A DNA stretch of 57,509 bases, taken from positions 1-57,509 of the forward strand of contig NZ_JALVTW010000003.1 of NCBI RefSeq assembly GCF_027023985.1. Direction: 5' to 3'. Both the position numbers and the translations under genes were made by a program. Under the pieces are notes generated by a model. The model had not been told where the DNA came from. It searched no databases and saw only the letters and a program-made list of their open reading frames with translations. Of the stretch, positions 42,589 to 52,552 are shown in pieces (position 1 is the stretch's first letter; each line of letters starts with the position of its first letter). The stretch comes from Persephonella sp. GTDB taxonomy: Bacteria; Aquificota; Aquificia; Aquificales; Hydrogenothermaceae.

Positions 42589-42999
42589 TTATCTAAGTAA
42601 ATAATCCCTCAGGATTTTTGCATGGTCAAAAACTAGTTTGTCAAAAGGAATTTCTTCCAGTTTAAAAACTTTTACCTCTTTGGCATCACTGCTGGCTTTT
42701 GGCTGGCCGTAAGCTTTACATACAAAGGTGATTGATATTGTGTGAAATCTTGGGTCTCTGTTAGGTTCAGAATAAACACCAAGCAACCTGACAATCTCCA
42801 CATCCAGACTGGTTTCTTCTTTCATTTCCCTGACCAAAGCCTGCTCAACAGTTTCCCCTACATCAACAAAACCACCGGGAATGGCAAGTCCCAAAGGAGG
42901 ATTTTTTCTCTCAATAAGCACTATTCCTTTAAAATTATCATTTTCATCAAAAAGCTGAATTATCCCATCTACAGCAACATAAGGTGTCTGTATAGCCAT
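42589..42999 (-). CDS. Nudix hydrolase
   Basis: The 136-residue protein contains a full Nudix box [21 protein letters not shown] (about 37-58: GX5EX7REUXEE). The N terminus ([12 protein letters not shown]) is like ADP-ribose pyrophosphatases or dinucleotide hydrolases. Substrate is unresolved. It abuts the STAS gene with no gap. Confidence 0.88.
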   Translation of the reverse strand: MAIQTPYVAVDGIIQLFDENDNFKGIVLIERKNPPLGLAIPGGFVDVGETVEQALVREMKEETSLDVEIVRLLGVYSEPNRDPRFHTISITFVCKAYGQPKASSDAKEVKVFKLEEIPFDKLVFDHAKILRDYLLR

Positions 43000-43296
43000 C
43001 TATCTACTTTCCCTCACAATTGAGATATTTTTAAACTCATCTTTAAGTTCAAGTATATCCAGTATTTTATCAAGTATTTCAGGTGGATTAACAAGTGTGA
43101 TATCAATTCCTTCCTTTAATAGCATATACATAAGTTTAACTGCTTCGCTATCTACAAGCTTAGAACCGGTAAGGTCTATAACAAGGCTATCAATATTTTC
43201 CATATTTACAAGACTTTCCATTCTCTTGACCACAGGATAGTTAAAATCCTCTTCCAACCTTATAATAAGCTGATTTCCTTTTTTTGTGTATTCCAT
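43000..43296 (-). CDS. STAS-domain anti-sigma factor antagonist-like protein
   Basis: The 98-residue protein fits a single STAS domain: an N-terminal strand (NQLIIRLEEDFNYP), then VIDLTGSKLVDSEAVKLMYMLLKEG, where a Ser after Asp is the usual phosphorylation site of SpoIIAA/RsbV. It overlaps the HATPase-GNAT gene by 1 base, matching the RsbV/RsbW pairing seen in partner-switching systems. Confidence 0.8.
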   Translation of the reverse strand: MEYTKKGNQLIIRLEEDFNYPVVKRMESLVNMENIDSLVIDLTGSKLVDSEAVKLMYMLLKEGIDITLVNPPEILDKILDILELKDEFKNISIVRESR

Positions 43297-44741
43297 TACA
43301 TCACCTTTTTATATTCAGAAAATATCCTTCTCTTAATTTTTTTGGCCATATCGGAGAACACATTTATATACCTGAAATCCAGATTTTCCATTATTTTTTG
43401 CATACGAAGGTAATCCTTTTCCTTGTGGAAAAGGGGCATTAATCCTGAAAATATAAAACCTGCTTCCTGAAGAGGTTTAACCGCTTTCTTTGCGTAAGGA
43501 TGGTCAAGAGGAAGGTCTATGTATATGCCTTTAATACCTTTTTCAACAAGAGCTTTTTCCTTTTCTCTAACTCTAAACAGAAAATCCTGTCCGTATTCAT
43601 CAACAATAATAACTGCATTTTGCAGCTTATAGTTTATATTCAGTCTTAGTTTAGACTTTTCCGGAATATTAATTTTCTGCTTTACAGGGAGATTTTCAAC
43701 TTCTATTCCCAGATTTTGATAAATCTGCTTTAGTATCTTGCTGTATTCAACAGGTAGATATAACTGAACCTTTTTCCTCTCAACAAGTGGTAGAAAATCA
43801 ATAACTACAGAAATTCGTTGCTTTGCCTGTTTAAACCCTTTGTATTCTGCATAAGGAAAAAATCCAAGAACCAGTGCCGTAGATTTAAAACCATACTTAG
43901 CATTTACTTTCTGGCTTATTGTATGCACTGTCACCGCTTCTCCAAACAGGCCTAAAAGCCCCTTACTTTTTGCCATATCAATAAGGGCTTTCATCATCAT
44001 TTTCATTATTCCCTTTCCCCTGTGTTTTGGGGAAACAACAACCTCGCCGACCTCTCCAATATTTGAGTCTGTAGAACGGATTACCGCAAAATATCCAACA
44101 GCTTCTCCTTTATCTGTCCTGACAATAACACCAAATTTTTTGCCTTCTCTAAGGGCTTTTACAATTCTGTCCGGGTAATACATATCTTCTTTTGGATATG
44201 TGTATCCATAGGAACGATAGATTAGTCTGGCAATATCTTCGGCATCATTTTCTGTAACAGGGGCTATCTGATAGCTTACAGCTTTTTCCGGTTCTTTCTG
44301 GAGAACTTCCTGAGTAAGTAACTGGGTTATATGCTTGTGTTTTATGTTTTTGACTATTCGGAATTCTTTTCCTGCTCTGCCTTTATAGATATAAACAAAA
44401 TGGTCAACAAGGGATTTTATCAGCTTAAATCCGGCACCTTCAAAGTTGTTTTCTTTTTTTACCTTTTCAACAGAATATTTGTGTCTTTCAGGGTCAAATG
44501 GTTCTCCAAGCTCCTGCAGAATAATCTCAAGGTCAGATAAACTGCTTTTAAAAAACATATTAAATGTGGCTTCTTCTTCAAAGGCAAATAAAACAACATC
44601 TGTGATTAGTTCATCTACTGCCGTTGCCAGCTCAACGGCTTCAGGCTTTTCAAGACCTGAATTTAAAGCCCAGCTATATGTAAAATCAACAACAGGCTGG
44701 ATTATTTCCACCCTGTTAGGCAGTTCCATTTTAATATCCAT
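43296..44741 (-). CDS. RsbW-like HATPase fused to a GNAT acetyltransferase
   Basis: The 481-residue protein has an N-terminal anti-sigma-type HATPase domain (about 1-130): the N-box is AVDELITDVVLFAF and the G-boxes are GEPFDP and EGAGFKLIKSL. A GNAT domain follows (about 158-310), with the acetyl-CoA loop VSPKHRGKGIMKM (Arg241-Gly-Lys-Gly). The C-terminal 170 residues are unassigned. The N-box Asn of kinases is Asp here, so kinase activity is uncertain. The overlapping STAS gene suggests partner switching. Confidence 0.75.
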   Translation of the reverse strand: MDIKMELPNRVEIIQPVVDFTYSWALNSGLEKPEAVELATAVDELITDVVLFAFEEEATFNMFFKSSLSDLEIILQELGEPFDPERHKYSVEKVKKENNFEGAGFKLIKSLVDHFVYIYKGRAGKEFRIVKNIKHKHITQLLTQEVLQKEPEKAVSYQIAPVTENDAEDIARLIYRSYGYTYPKEDMYYPDRIVKALREGKKFGVIVRTDKGEAVGYFAVIRSTDSNIGEVGEVVVSPKHRGKGIMKMMMKALIDMAKSKGLLGLFGEAVTVHTISQKVNAKYGFKSTALVLGFFPYAEYKGFKQAKQRISVVIDFLPLVERKKVQLYLPVEYSKILKQIYQNLGIEVENLPVKQKINIPEKSKLRLNINYKLQNAVIIVDEYGQDFLFRVREKEKALVEKGIKGIYIDLPLDHPYAKKAVKPLQEAGFIFSGLMPLFHKEKDYLRMQKIMENLDFRYINVFSDMAKKIKRRIFSEYKKVM

Positions 44742-44750
44742 TTTGCCCTC

Positions 44751-45740
44751 CTAAACAACCCTGAATCTTCCCACATCTTTCTTTTCAATGAAATTTTTTA
44801 TAGCCTCTATTGTGCAATTTCTAATATTGTTCAATGCGGTTTCTGTATAATAAGCAATATGTGGCGTAATTATCACATTTTCCAGACTATTTAACTTCAG
44901 GATTTTTAGGTCTTTATAATCCCCCTTTCCTTCCTGATATTTTTCAAGTATTAATACATCTTCCCCTTCAAAAACGTCCAGTCCCGCTGCAGAGATTTTT
45001 CCTTCCATTATTGCCTGATAAAGATGGTCTGTGTTTACTACTTTTCCTCTGGAGGTGTTTATTAAAATCACTCCATCTTTCATTTTGTTTATTGTTTCAG
45101 AATTTATTAAATAATGGGTCTGGGGCGTATATGGAACGTGCAATGAGATTATATCGCTGTTTTTAAACAGCTCTTCAAGGGAAACATATCTAACTCCTAA
45201 CTCTTTAAGCTGGGGATTTTCTTTTATGTCATAAGCATAAACATCTTTGAAAAAGGCCAGTGCTATCTTTGCAACCTCTGTTCCGATTCTTCCTGTTCCT
45301 ATAATTCCTATACTTTTTTCAAATAAATCTTCTCCCAAAATCTGGCTTTCCTGCCTGTAATTAATTTTTTGGGTTCTGTTGTTTATTTTTTTAAGCTTTC
45401 TTGTTAATGCAAGAATAAGTGCAAATGTATGTTCTGCTATAGATTTTGGAGAGTAAGCCGGAAGATGTGCAACCTGAATATTATTCTCCTTACAATACTC
45501 AAGGTCTATATGGTCAACCCCTGCAGAACGGGTAATGATTAGTTTGAGATTTTTCAGCTTTGACAAAAGATTTCTGTCAAGCTTATCAAAAACAAAAACA
45601 GAAAGGATATCTGTATCTTCTATTTGTTTAATATCTATTTTGTCAATTGTTTCAGAAAAAATTAAAGGATTGAAGTTTTTCAATTGTGATTCAAAAAAAT
45701 CTTTTTCCTCAGGTTTTACGCTGGTAAATACTATTCTCAT
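44751..45740 (-). CDS. D-isomer-specific 2-hydroxyacid dehydrogenase (D-lactate dehydrogenase-like)
   Basis: The 329-residue protein has ITRSAGVDHIDLEYC, the NAD loop IGIIGTGRIGTEVAKIA (about 144-160), the catalytic Arg in NTSRGKVVNT, and His in ITPHIAYYTETAL. Length and order match D-lactate dehydrogenases and related 2-ketoacid reductases. Unlike SerA in this window it has no regulatory domain. Substrate is undetermined. It lies 9 bases upstream of the HATPase-GNAT gene. Confidence 0.85.
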   Translation of the reverse strand: MRIVFTSVKPEEKDFFESQLKNFNPLIFSETIDKIDIKQIEDTDILSVFVFDKLDRNLLSKLKNLKLIITRSAGVDHIDLEYCKENNIQVAHLPAYSPKSIAEHTFALILALTRKLKKINNRTQKINYRQESQILGEDLFEKSIGIIGTGRIGTEVAKIALAFFKDVYAYDIKENPQLKELGVRYVSLEELFKNSDIISLHVPYTPQTHYLINSETINKMKDGVILINTSRGKVVNTDHLYQAIMEGKISAAGLDVFEGEDVLILEKYQEGKGDYKDLKILKLNSLENVIITPHIAYYTETALNNIRNCTIEAIKNFIEKKDVGRFRVV

Positions 45741-45833
45741 TTTCCCCTCCGAAAAACTTTCTTTTTATTAATTTAGGACTTTGGCCGAATATTTACAAAG
45801 GAAATAAAACTATAATTAGAGGGAGGTAAAAGT

Positions 45834-46646
45834 ATGGTTTCAGATGTATGGGGAGTTATTCAGACCTATCTTGCTGCTTATGGTCTAAAGGTTATAGCAG
45901 CAATCCTCATTTTTATCATTGGTAGAATGGTGGCCGGATGGCTAACATCTCTGGTAAGAAAGCTGATGGACAGGGCAAAATGGGATGTAACTTTATCAAA
46001 ATTCTTAGGCGATATCACCTATGTAATTCTGCTTATTATTGTTATTATCCTGTCTCTAAGTGCCCTTGGTGTTGACACCTCAACATTTGTTGCTATTCTT
46101 GGTGCTGCAACATTAGCTATTGGTTTTGCCCTTAAAGACCAACTTTCAAACTTTGGTGCAGGTTTTCTTCTCTTGTTATTCAGACCATTTGAGGTAGGAC
46201 ATTTTATTGAGGCAGGCGGGACTTCCGGTGTAGTTGAGGAAATAGGAATGTTTACAACAAAGCTTAAAACAGGGGATAACAGGCAGGTTTATGTAGCTAA
46301 CTCTAATGTAATAGGTGGAAATATCATTAACTATTCTGCTAAAGATACACGAAGAATTGACCTTACAATAGGCGTTAGCTATGAAGATGACCTGCAAAAA
46401 GTGAAAGAGGAATTATGGAATATTCTTAATAGCGATGAAAGAATTCTCAAAGACCCTGCTCCTACGGTAGCTGTTGCAGAACTCGCAGATAGCAGCGTTA
46501 ATTTTGTTGTTAGACCATGGGTTAAATCAGGTGATTACTGGCCTGTTTATTTTGACCTGCTTGAAAGAATTAAAACCAGATTTGATGAAGTTGGTATCTC
46601 AATACCATATCCACAGATGGATGTTCATCTGAAGAAAGAAGATTAA
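45834..46646 (+). CDS. small-conductance mechanosensitive channel (MscS family)
   Basis: The 270-residue protein has three transmembrane helices (about 15-35, 60-82, 85-110). The third carries the Gly/Ala-rich pore motif ILGAATLAIGFALKDQLSNFGAG, followed by the beta domain (RPFEVGHFIEAGGTSGVVEEIG) and a C-terminal alpha/beta domain. It releases solutes on osmotic downshock. GGGAGG precedes the ATG and a terminator follows. Confidence 0.93.
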   Translation: MVSDVWGVIQTYLAAYGLKVIAAILIFIIGRMVAGWLTSLVRKLMDRAKWDVTLSKFLGDITYVILLIIVIILSLSALGVDTSTFVAILGAATLAIGFALKDQLSNFGAGFLLLLFRPFEVGHFIEAGGTSGVVEEIGMFTTKLKTGDNRQVYVANSNVIGGNIINYSAKDTRRIDLTIGVSYEDDLQKVKEELWNILNSDERILKDPAPTVAVAELADSSVNFVVRPWVKSGDYWPVYFDLLERIKTRFDEVGISIPYPQMDVHLKKED

Positions 46647-46652
46647 CAGAAG

Positions 46653-46676
46653 GCCGCCCTTGAGGGCGGCTTTTTT
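46653..46676 (+). terminator. rho-independent terminator of mscS
   Basis: GCCGCCC (46653-46659), loop TTGA, GGGCGGC (46664-46670), then six T. It separates mscS from the convergent amidase gene. Confidence 0.92.
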
Positions 46677-46679
46677 ATT

Positions 46680-47735
46680 TTAAGGTTCTTGTGCGTATTC
46701 TATAGGTTTAGCAGATTTAAAGTATTTATTAATTTCCCCCATATACTCAGGATGCTTTTCCACATTTACCATCTCAACCTTGGCACCTTTTGAAAAATCC
46801 AATTTTTTCATATCAACCCATACCAGATTTGGTGATATTGTAGACTCATAAAAATATCTTAGATTTGTCTGGTCTGCTATTGTTCTCCACAGGGTTGTTG
46901 ATATATTTGGTTTTTCAGGGTCTGGTCTACCGAATGGTGAAGATACATTTCTCATAATTGACATTAAAGATGCAACAGCTTCTCTATAATCTTTAGGCTC
47001 AGGTAGATGTTTGTTATAAAAGCTTGCTCTTACAAATCTATCCGGAGATTTCCTTGTTCCCGGAAGAAAGTTATGACCTCCTATCTCCTCCCAGTAAGCT
47101 GTTAAAGCAAGTTGTTTTTCAAATACTGGTGAATTGGTCATAACCTGATATTTAGGGGAATGATGAATTACAAACTTGCCCTTTAAAACCTCTATAATTG
47201 CCGAATCTCCTGTAGCATCAGAAACAGATATATGCATTGTTGGAAGATGCTCACTATTTGGTATTGGAACAGGCATAAGTTGAACTTTCCCCTTATTCAG
47301 AAAATCCACAGCCTCTTTAACGGTTGCAAAATTATCCAGTAAAAACTGAACAAAAACTGAAGTAGTTATGCCTTTTTTAGAAGGGTCTCTTTTTCCGTAT
47401 TCTGTTTCAGATAGATAAAGCATATTAGCGACAAGTCCCTTTTCATTAATACCATCAACAGCGGCACTTTGACCTGCAGCAGTCTGGACAATAACAACAC
47501 TACCGTATTTTGATATCCAGTGGAGAGGATTTTCTTTTGTAAGTCCACTTCTTTCCAATCCCCGTGGAAATTTCCATATAGTTGTCGGATATCTCAGATA
47601 CCAGTCCATACTACGACCTGTCATTGTAAGACCATCTTTAAAAACATGTAAAACTCTCGTGCATGCCTGACTATCGGTAAATAAAAGTAAAAATAAAGTA
47701 GGTAAGAACATTAGGAAAAAGCGTTTGATAAACAT
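46680..47735 (-). CDS. linear amide C-N hydrolase, choloylglycine hydrolase family
   Basis: A signal peptide (about 1-24, ending SQA) is followed at once by Cys in ACTRVLHVF, the N-terminal nucleophile of this Ntn-hydrolase family, exposed by signal cleavage. GRSMDWYLRYPTTIW supplies the conserved Arg-x-x-Asp. The protein is 351 residues and probably periplasmic. Family members cleave bile salts, penicillin V or acyl-homoserine lactones; the substrate here is unknown. Confidence 0.85.
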   Translation of the reverse strand: MFIKRFFLMFLPTLFLLLFTDSQACTRVLHVFKDGLTMTGRSMDWYLRYPTTIWKFPRGLERSGLTKENPLHWISKYGSVVIVQTAAGQSAAVDGINEKGLVANMLYLSETEYGKRDPSKKGITTSVFVQFLLDNFATVKEAVDFLNKGKVQLMPVPIPNSEHLPTMHISVSDATGDSAIIEVLKGKFVIHHSPKYQVMTNSPVFEKQLALTAYWEEIGGHNFLPGTRKSPDRFVRASFYNKHLPEPKDYREAVASLMSIMRNVSSPFGRPDPEKPNISTTLWRTIADQTNLRYFYESTISPNLVWVDMKKLDFSKGAKVEMVNVEKHPEYMGEINKYFKSAKPIEYAQEP

Positions 47736-47746
47736 AAAATCCCTCC

Positions 47747-49312
47747 CTATTTTTTATTTGATATCAAGGCTGATACCTTATTCTCGAATAAATCTTTTAC
47801 AATTTTTAGAATAAAAGCATTTTTAATTCCTGAAAACTCCTTTAGATATCTTTTTCTTGTAAGTATATAAACCTTTTCAGGTCTATTTAAAAATGGAGAA
47901 ATCTCATTTTTATTCAGGGGCTTTATATGTTTCCTCAGATAAAAAACAAATGCCGGATTAAAGTTTTTGTAATATCTCACAGGTTTTTGTTTATCTATCA
48001 GGGGTAGCATCTGCATTACAGGATTTCTTTTATCAACCGGTGGAAAAGCTTTGTAAAAAAATATAAAACTCATGAATATTGAGAATACAGACAGGGACAA
48101 CACGGATAAAATAAAATTCCTTTTTAAAGCAAAGATAAATGCAAAAATACCGCCGGCAGTTAATATAAGGAACCAGAACGACAGATAAGCAAGGTCTCTT
48201 ATTGCAGGTTCATTTTTTATTCCCAAATAAAGACCTATAACAATAGCTATGCTTAGGAAAATGTATACTGAGATACTGGCCAGTATTGATTTTAGCTTTG
48301 ATAGATAAATCTGAGTAAGATAATAGCCTAAAATTATTGCAAGGGGCGGATATGCAGGAACAGTATAGTTAGGCAGTTTTGTTTTGGAAATGGCAAAAAA
48401 TCCCACATATACCCCTGCAAAAATTAAAGAAAATAATAAAATATCTTTACTTTTATCTTCCCAGACCTTCTTTAAAGCCTGAATAATAAAAACAGAAAAA
48501 GGTAGCAGTCCAATAAAAACAAATAAAAATGTGACTAAAAATATTCCTCCGTGCCCTTCCATCGGGGCAGAAAATCTATGAATGTTATGTTTAAAGATAA
48601 AATCGTAAACCCATTTCCCATCGGTTTTTATATAAACGGCAATATACCACGGTAAAGATAATGCAAGAGTTATAAAAAGTCCGGTTATAGGCCTTAAAAA
48701 TTTTATTGAGTTTAAGCTTAAATTTCTGGTTAAAAACAGATAAAGCAGGACTATTGCAGAAGGCAAAACAACTGCAACCGGTCCCTTCGTTAAAACCCCT
48801 AATCCCATAAAAAGATAAAACAGGTATATAAAAACTACCTTTTTTCCTTTAAATCCTACAAAAAATGAAAAAAGGGCTGCATTTATCCAGAAGATTAGAT
48901 ACGGGTCAGGAACGGCCATATGGAATTGAACAGCAGTATGCAAAGATGATACCAGCACAACAAAAGCCATAAACGCCACTTTTTCTCCTAGATATCTTCC
49001 GGCAAATAAAAATGTGATTAAAACTGTCAAAGCCCCAAAAACAGCAGAGAAAAATCTTGCTGAAAACTCATTAATACCGAACAATTTATAGGCAAGCATC
49101 ATAAAGTAATAATGAACCGGTGGCTTATCTGTTCTGAGCTCATAATTAAAGGTCGGAACAATTAAATCTCCCCTTTCCAGCATTTCTCTGGCACATTCAG
49201 AGTTTTTAGCTTCATCAAGGGAGTATATAGAAAGACCGCCTATATTTGCAGAAAAAATAAAAAAAGCAGTTATAAAGACAAATATATACAGAAAAATATC
49301 CTTTTTATTCAA
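47747..49312 (-). CDS. ArnT-like family 83 glycosyltransferase (membrane)
   Basis: The 521-residue protein has about 11-13 transmembrane helices. The first periplasmic loop carries YSLDEAKNSECAREML, the conserved Asp-Glu of ArnT/PMT glycosyltransferases, then FNYELRTDKPPVHYY. It transfers a sugar from a polyprenyl-phosphate donor to lipid A or protein in the periplasm. The acceptor is unknown. It is 11 bases upstream of the amidase gene. Confidence 0.85.
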   Translation of the reverse strand: MNKKDIFLYIFVFITAFFIFSANIGGLSIYSLDEAKNSECAREMLERGDLIVPTFNYELRTDKPPVHYYFMMLAYKLFGINEFSARFFSAVFGALTVLITFLFAGRYLGEKVAFMAFVVLVSSLHTAVQFHMAVPDPYLIFWINAALFSFFVGFKGKKVVFIYLFYLFMGLGVLTKGPVAVVLPSAIVLLYLFLTRNLSLNSIKFLRPITGLFITLALSLPWYIAVYIKTDGKWVYDFIFKHNIHRFSAPMEGHGGIFLVTFLFVFIGLLPFSVFIIQALKKVWEDKSKDILLFSLIFAGVYVGFFAISKTKLPNYTVPAYPPLAIILGYYLTQIYLSKLKSILASISVYIFLSIAIVIGLYLGIKNEPAIRDLAYLSFWFLILTAGGIFAFIFALKRNFILSVLSLSVFSIFMSFIFFYKAFPPVDKRNPVMQMLPLIDKQKPVRYYKNFNPAFVFYLRKHIKPLNKNEISPFLNRPEKVYILTRKRYLKEFSGIKNAFILKIVKDLFENKVSALISNKK

Positions 49313-49350
49313 AAAGGGATTACCTCAGGAATTTTTTTTAATTTATTTTA

Positions 49351-49782
49351 TCAGCTTTTCAGGATTTGATTTAGATAGTTATTGAAACTTTCTTCATCAA
49401 TTGGTTTCTGGAAATAATAACCTTGTAAATAATCACAAGAAAACTCCTGAAGTAGTTTAACCTGCTCTTTCTTTTCAACTCCTTCAGCAAGGGTTTTCAT
49501 ACCAAGCCTGTGTGCCAGCTGGATTATTGTTTCCACAATAGCCTGTTCACTTTTGCCTTTCAACATATCCCTGATAAATGATATATCAATCTTAAGCATA
49601 TCAATCTGAAGGTCTTTCAAGTAAGAAAAAGATGAATACCCTGTTCCAAAATCATCTATAGCTATTGAAAGTCCCAGCTTTTTAAGATTTTGAATATTAT
49701 GCTGTGCCAACTTTATATCCCTTAAAAGTTCCCTTTCTGTAACCTCAAGGATTATTTTTTGTCTTATCTTCTGGGGTATATT
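49351..49782 (-). pseudogene. C-terminal half of an EAL domain, cut off by an in-frame amber codon
   Basis: The reading frame after the TAG at 49783-49785 continues without shift: NIPQKIRQKIILEVTERELL, then IAIDDFGTGYSSFSYL, LKIDISFIRDM and TLAEGVE, the later motifs of an EAL cyclic-di-GMP phosphodiesterase. The segment is in frame with the upstream 904-residue ORF, so the two form one broken gene. A TTG at 49710 could restart translation, but would give a partial domain. Confidence 0.8.
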
Positions 49783-52497
49783 CTAAAATTTTTTGTAAAA
49801 ATACTCATCTAAAAAGCTTCTACCTGATATGTTTATTGATACTTTTATACCCCACTGCTTTATTTTTTCTATAGCATTTTTTATTAAAATATCTTCAAAT
49901 TCTGTAATAAATTCACTTTTTTCAAGGAAATCAATAAAAGAATCCGGATAATATATTTTTTCTCCATCTTTTATTCTTACAAGGGATTCTGCCCCTACAA
50001 GCTTAAATCCTTCCCGGGTAAAATAGGGCTGATAGTGGAATACAAACAAATTGTCTTTTATTGCCCTTTTTACAAGATTTTCTATAAAAATTGATTTTCT
50101 GGCCAGTTTTTCCATCTGAGGATTATAAAACTTAATTACATTTTTACCCTCTTTCTTTGCAGATGTAAGGGCTATAAAGGCTTTTTTATAAAGGGTTTGA
50201 AAACTTCTTCCATCAACTGGATATATTGATATACCTATATTGAAGGAAACCTCAATTTCCAGACTATTTATTTTCACGGGGCTGGAGAATATCTCGTATA
50301 TTCTTTCCAGAATAATTTTTATATCCTCTTTTTTCTTAAGACCATGGATAAACAAACCAAACTCATCACCGCCTATACGTGCTTTTATATCTTCCTTTTT
50401 AAAGTTTGTTTCCAGTTGTTTTGCAAGGAATTGTAACAGCTTATCTCCTGTGTCTTCCCCGTAAACATTGTTTATATAGGACATGTTATAAATATCAATT
50501 ATGATTAGAACTCCCAAATTTCTGGTGTTTTTCAATTTCTCAGATATGTTAAATGAAAATCCATAGGCATTTAAAAGCTGGGTAAGTGGGTCGTAAAATT
50601 TGTATTTTTCAATTTCCGAGGATAAATAAACCTCTTTTGTTATATCCCTTCCTGTTGCAACAAAAAATATTTCTTTGTTTTTAAGTTTTATAGGATGAAT
50701 TAAAAGGTCTAAATAAAATAGCTTTCCATCTTTTGTTCTATTTACAAAAACTGCCTCAAAATCTTTACCTGCTTTAATAGATTTCCACAATTTTTTATAA
50801 AAGTTTTTTGTCTGGTATTCGGATTTAAATATCCTTGGAGTGTTTCCTATGATTTCCTCTTTTTTATATCCTGAAATTCTTGATACTGTTTGATTAGCAT
50901 ATATTATTCTCCCTTCTGAGTCTGTTATCATAAACCATTCTTTTGATTTTTCTATGGCATTGGTGATTATCTGAAGATTTTTAATATTCTCAATTTTGTC
51001 TAACGCAAAGCTTAGGTCATTTTTGATTTCATTTAATATAGATTTTACATCTTTGTTTATAAATCCCTTTTCAGAAGAACCTCCTGTTAAAAATCCATAA
51101 AGTTTGTTTTTCTTAAAAATTGGAATTACAAAAAATGAGTTATATCCGTAAGATTTTATTTTGTTTTTTATAGGAGAATTCAAACCGGATTTATCTATAT
51201 CTGATACTATCAGCGTTGGGTATTTTGTATCCCTATACCATCTATAAAGCATTAATTCAGCAAATTTTGCTTCCTCTTGTGATGTATTTCTCCCGTAAGC
51301 CATTTTGATATTATTATTTTCCAGTTTGAAAAATCCCGCCTTTTCAAATTCAACAATATCTATAAGGTTATCTACTGCCTTTTTAAATATTTTGTTTTCA
51401 TCAAATTCTTTGATAATCAGCTGGTTTATTTCTCTTATAAATCTGTAAAACTCTTCTATTCTTTTTCTTTTGGTTATATCTACCCCTAAGACAACACCTA
51501 CATATTTTCCTTCGTAGAATATAGTTTTGGAGAATCCCAGCAAATATTTTGTTTTTCCGGCTTTGGTTTTTATCTTTAACTGTGTATATTCCCTTTTGAA
51601 AAATTCACCTTTTATCCTGCGATTTGCAATTTCTTTAATCAAAGGTTTATCCTTTTCATCTGCGATAATATCCTCTGGCTTGAGTTTCCGAAGTTCTTCC
51701 AGAGAATAACCTGAAAATTTCAGGAATGCCTTATTGGCAAACAAATAAGTTTTGTGATAGATAAGGATAAATATATGGGGAAATTCCATTATGGATTTTA
51801 AAACGGCTTTTTCTTCTTCAATCTTTTTCAGGATGTCCGTTATGTTGTATATGAAATCAAAACTTTTCAGAGTTTCAGGGGGGATTTTTTTCAGTGAGTT
51901 TTGTTGAATAAATTTTTCCAGCTGTTTTTTATATTTTTTGTAAAAATCTTTTTTTACTAAAAATGAATGGTGAAAAATCGTTTGAATTCTTTTAATAACA
52001 GCTATCTGGTTTTTTATGTCTTCAGGTAGCTGGTCGTAATAATCTTTGTAAATAAACCCTATATCTATCTGATTGTCAATTAAACTTTTAATTATTTCTG
52101 TGTAAGAACATATAGGAATAATATCCACATACTCAAATCTGGAATGTATTTCTAAAAGTCCCAGATACATGTATTTATAGGGATTTATTCCTGTTCTGGG
52201 ATTTCTGGGTAGTTTTTTCCCTTTTCTTTTTATTATGTAAATTACATCCTGCTGATGACCAAATTTTGCAAGGGGTATAAACCCTTTTTTACTCAGTTCA
52301 AGTGATACGTCAGGGGATGCATAATAGATATCTACTTCTATATTTTTAGACTCAAGGAGTTTTTCCTCTTCAGAATGATTTTTGAATAGAATAAGTTCTA
52401 CCTTTTGGGAAAAAATATCCTCCAATGATTTAGCAATACTTTCCCATCTATCTAAACCCTGTCTTGTGTCATGCGGACATATAGCAAATCTAATCAT
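49783..52497 (-). CDS. multidomain GGDEF protein with truncated EAL (PhnD-like, PAS, GAF, PAS, GGDEF)
   Basis: The 904-residue ORF starts with a PhnD-like ligand-binding domain without signal peptide (about 1-200). A PAS domain (about 230-345), a GAF domain (350-500) and a second PAS (505-635) follow. The GGDEF domain has ARIGGDEFGLF, so diguanylate cyclase activity is likely. A degenerate EAL begins FHYQPYF and GAESLVRIK (Ser for Ala in the EAL signature), and is cut by TAG at 49783-49785. The product should make, not degrade, cyclic-di-GMP, unless the stop is read through. Confidence 0.8.
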   Translation of the reverse strand: MIRFAICPHDTRQGLDRWESIAKSLEDIFSQKVELILFKNHSEEEKLLESKNIEVDIYYASPDVSLELSKKGFIPLAKFGHQQDVIYIIKRKGKKLPRNPRTGINPYKYMYLGLLEIHSRFEYVDIIPICSYTEIIKSLIDNQIDIGFIYKDYYDQLPEDIKNQIAVIKRIQTIFHHSFLVKKDFYKKYKKQLEKFIQQNSLKKIPPETLKSFDFIYNITDILKKIEEEKAVLKSIMEFPHIFILIYHKTYLFANKAFLKFSGYSLEELRKLKPEDIIADEKDKPLIKEIANRRIKGEFFKREYTQLKIKTKAGKTKYLLGFSKTIFYEGKYVGVVLGVDITKRKRIEEFYRFIREINQLIIKEFDENKIFKKAVDNLIDIVEFEKAGFFKLENNNIKMAYGRNTSQEEAKFAELMLYRWYRDTKYPTLIVSDIDKSGLNSPIKNKIKSYGYNSFFVIPIFKKNKLYGFLTGGSSEKGFINKDVKSILNEIKNDLSFALDKIENIKNLQIITNAIEKSKEWFMITDSEGRIIYANQTVSRISGYKKEEIIGNTPRIFKSEYQTKNFYKKLWKSIKAGKDFEAVFVNRTKDGKLFYLDLLIHPIKLKNKEIFFVATGRDITKEVYLSSEIEKYKFYDPLTQLLNAYGFSFNISEKLKNTRNLGVLIIIDIYNMSYINNVYGEDTGDKLLQFLAKQLETNFKKEDIKARIGGDEFGLFIHGLKKKEDIKIILERIYEIFSSPVKINSLEIEVSFNIGISIYPVDGRSFQTLYKKAFIALTSAKKEGKNVIKFYNPQMEKLARKSIFIENLVKRAIKDNLFVFHYQPYFTREGFKLVGAESLVRIKDGEKIYYPDSFIDFLEKSEFITEFEDILIKNAIEKIKQWGIKVSINISGRSFLDEYFYKKF

Positions 52498-52552
52498 AAG
52501 TTAACCTCTAATATCTAATTATCGGTCAAGAAATTTATTTTTAAATCCTAAG

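Noticed and set aside
49711-49785. Frameshift in the GGDEF/EAL gene
   Set aside because: Translation on both sides is in the same frame, so the break is a stop codon and not an indel.
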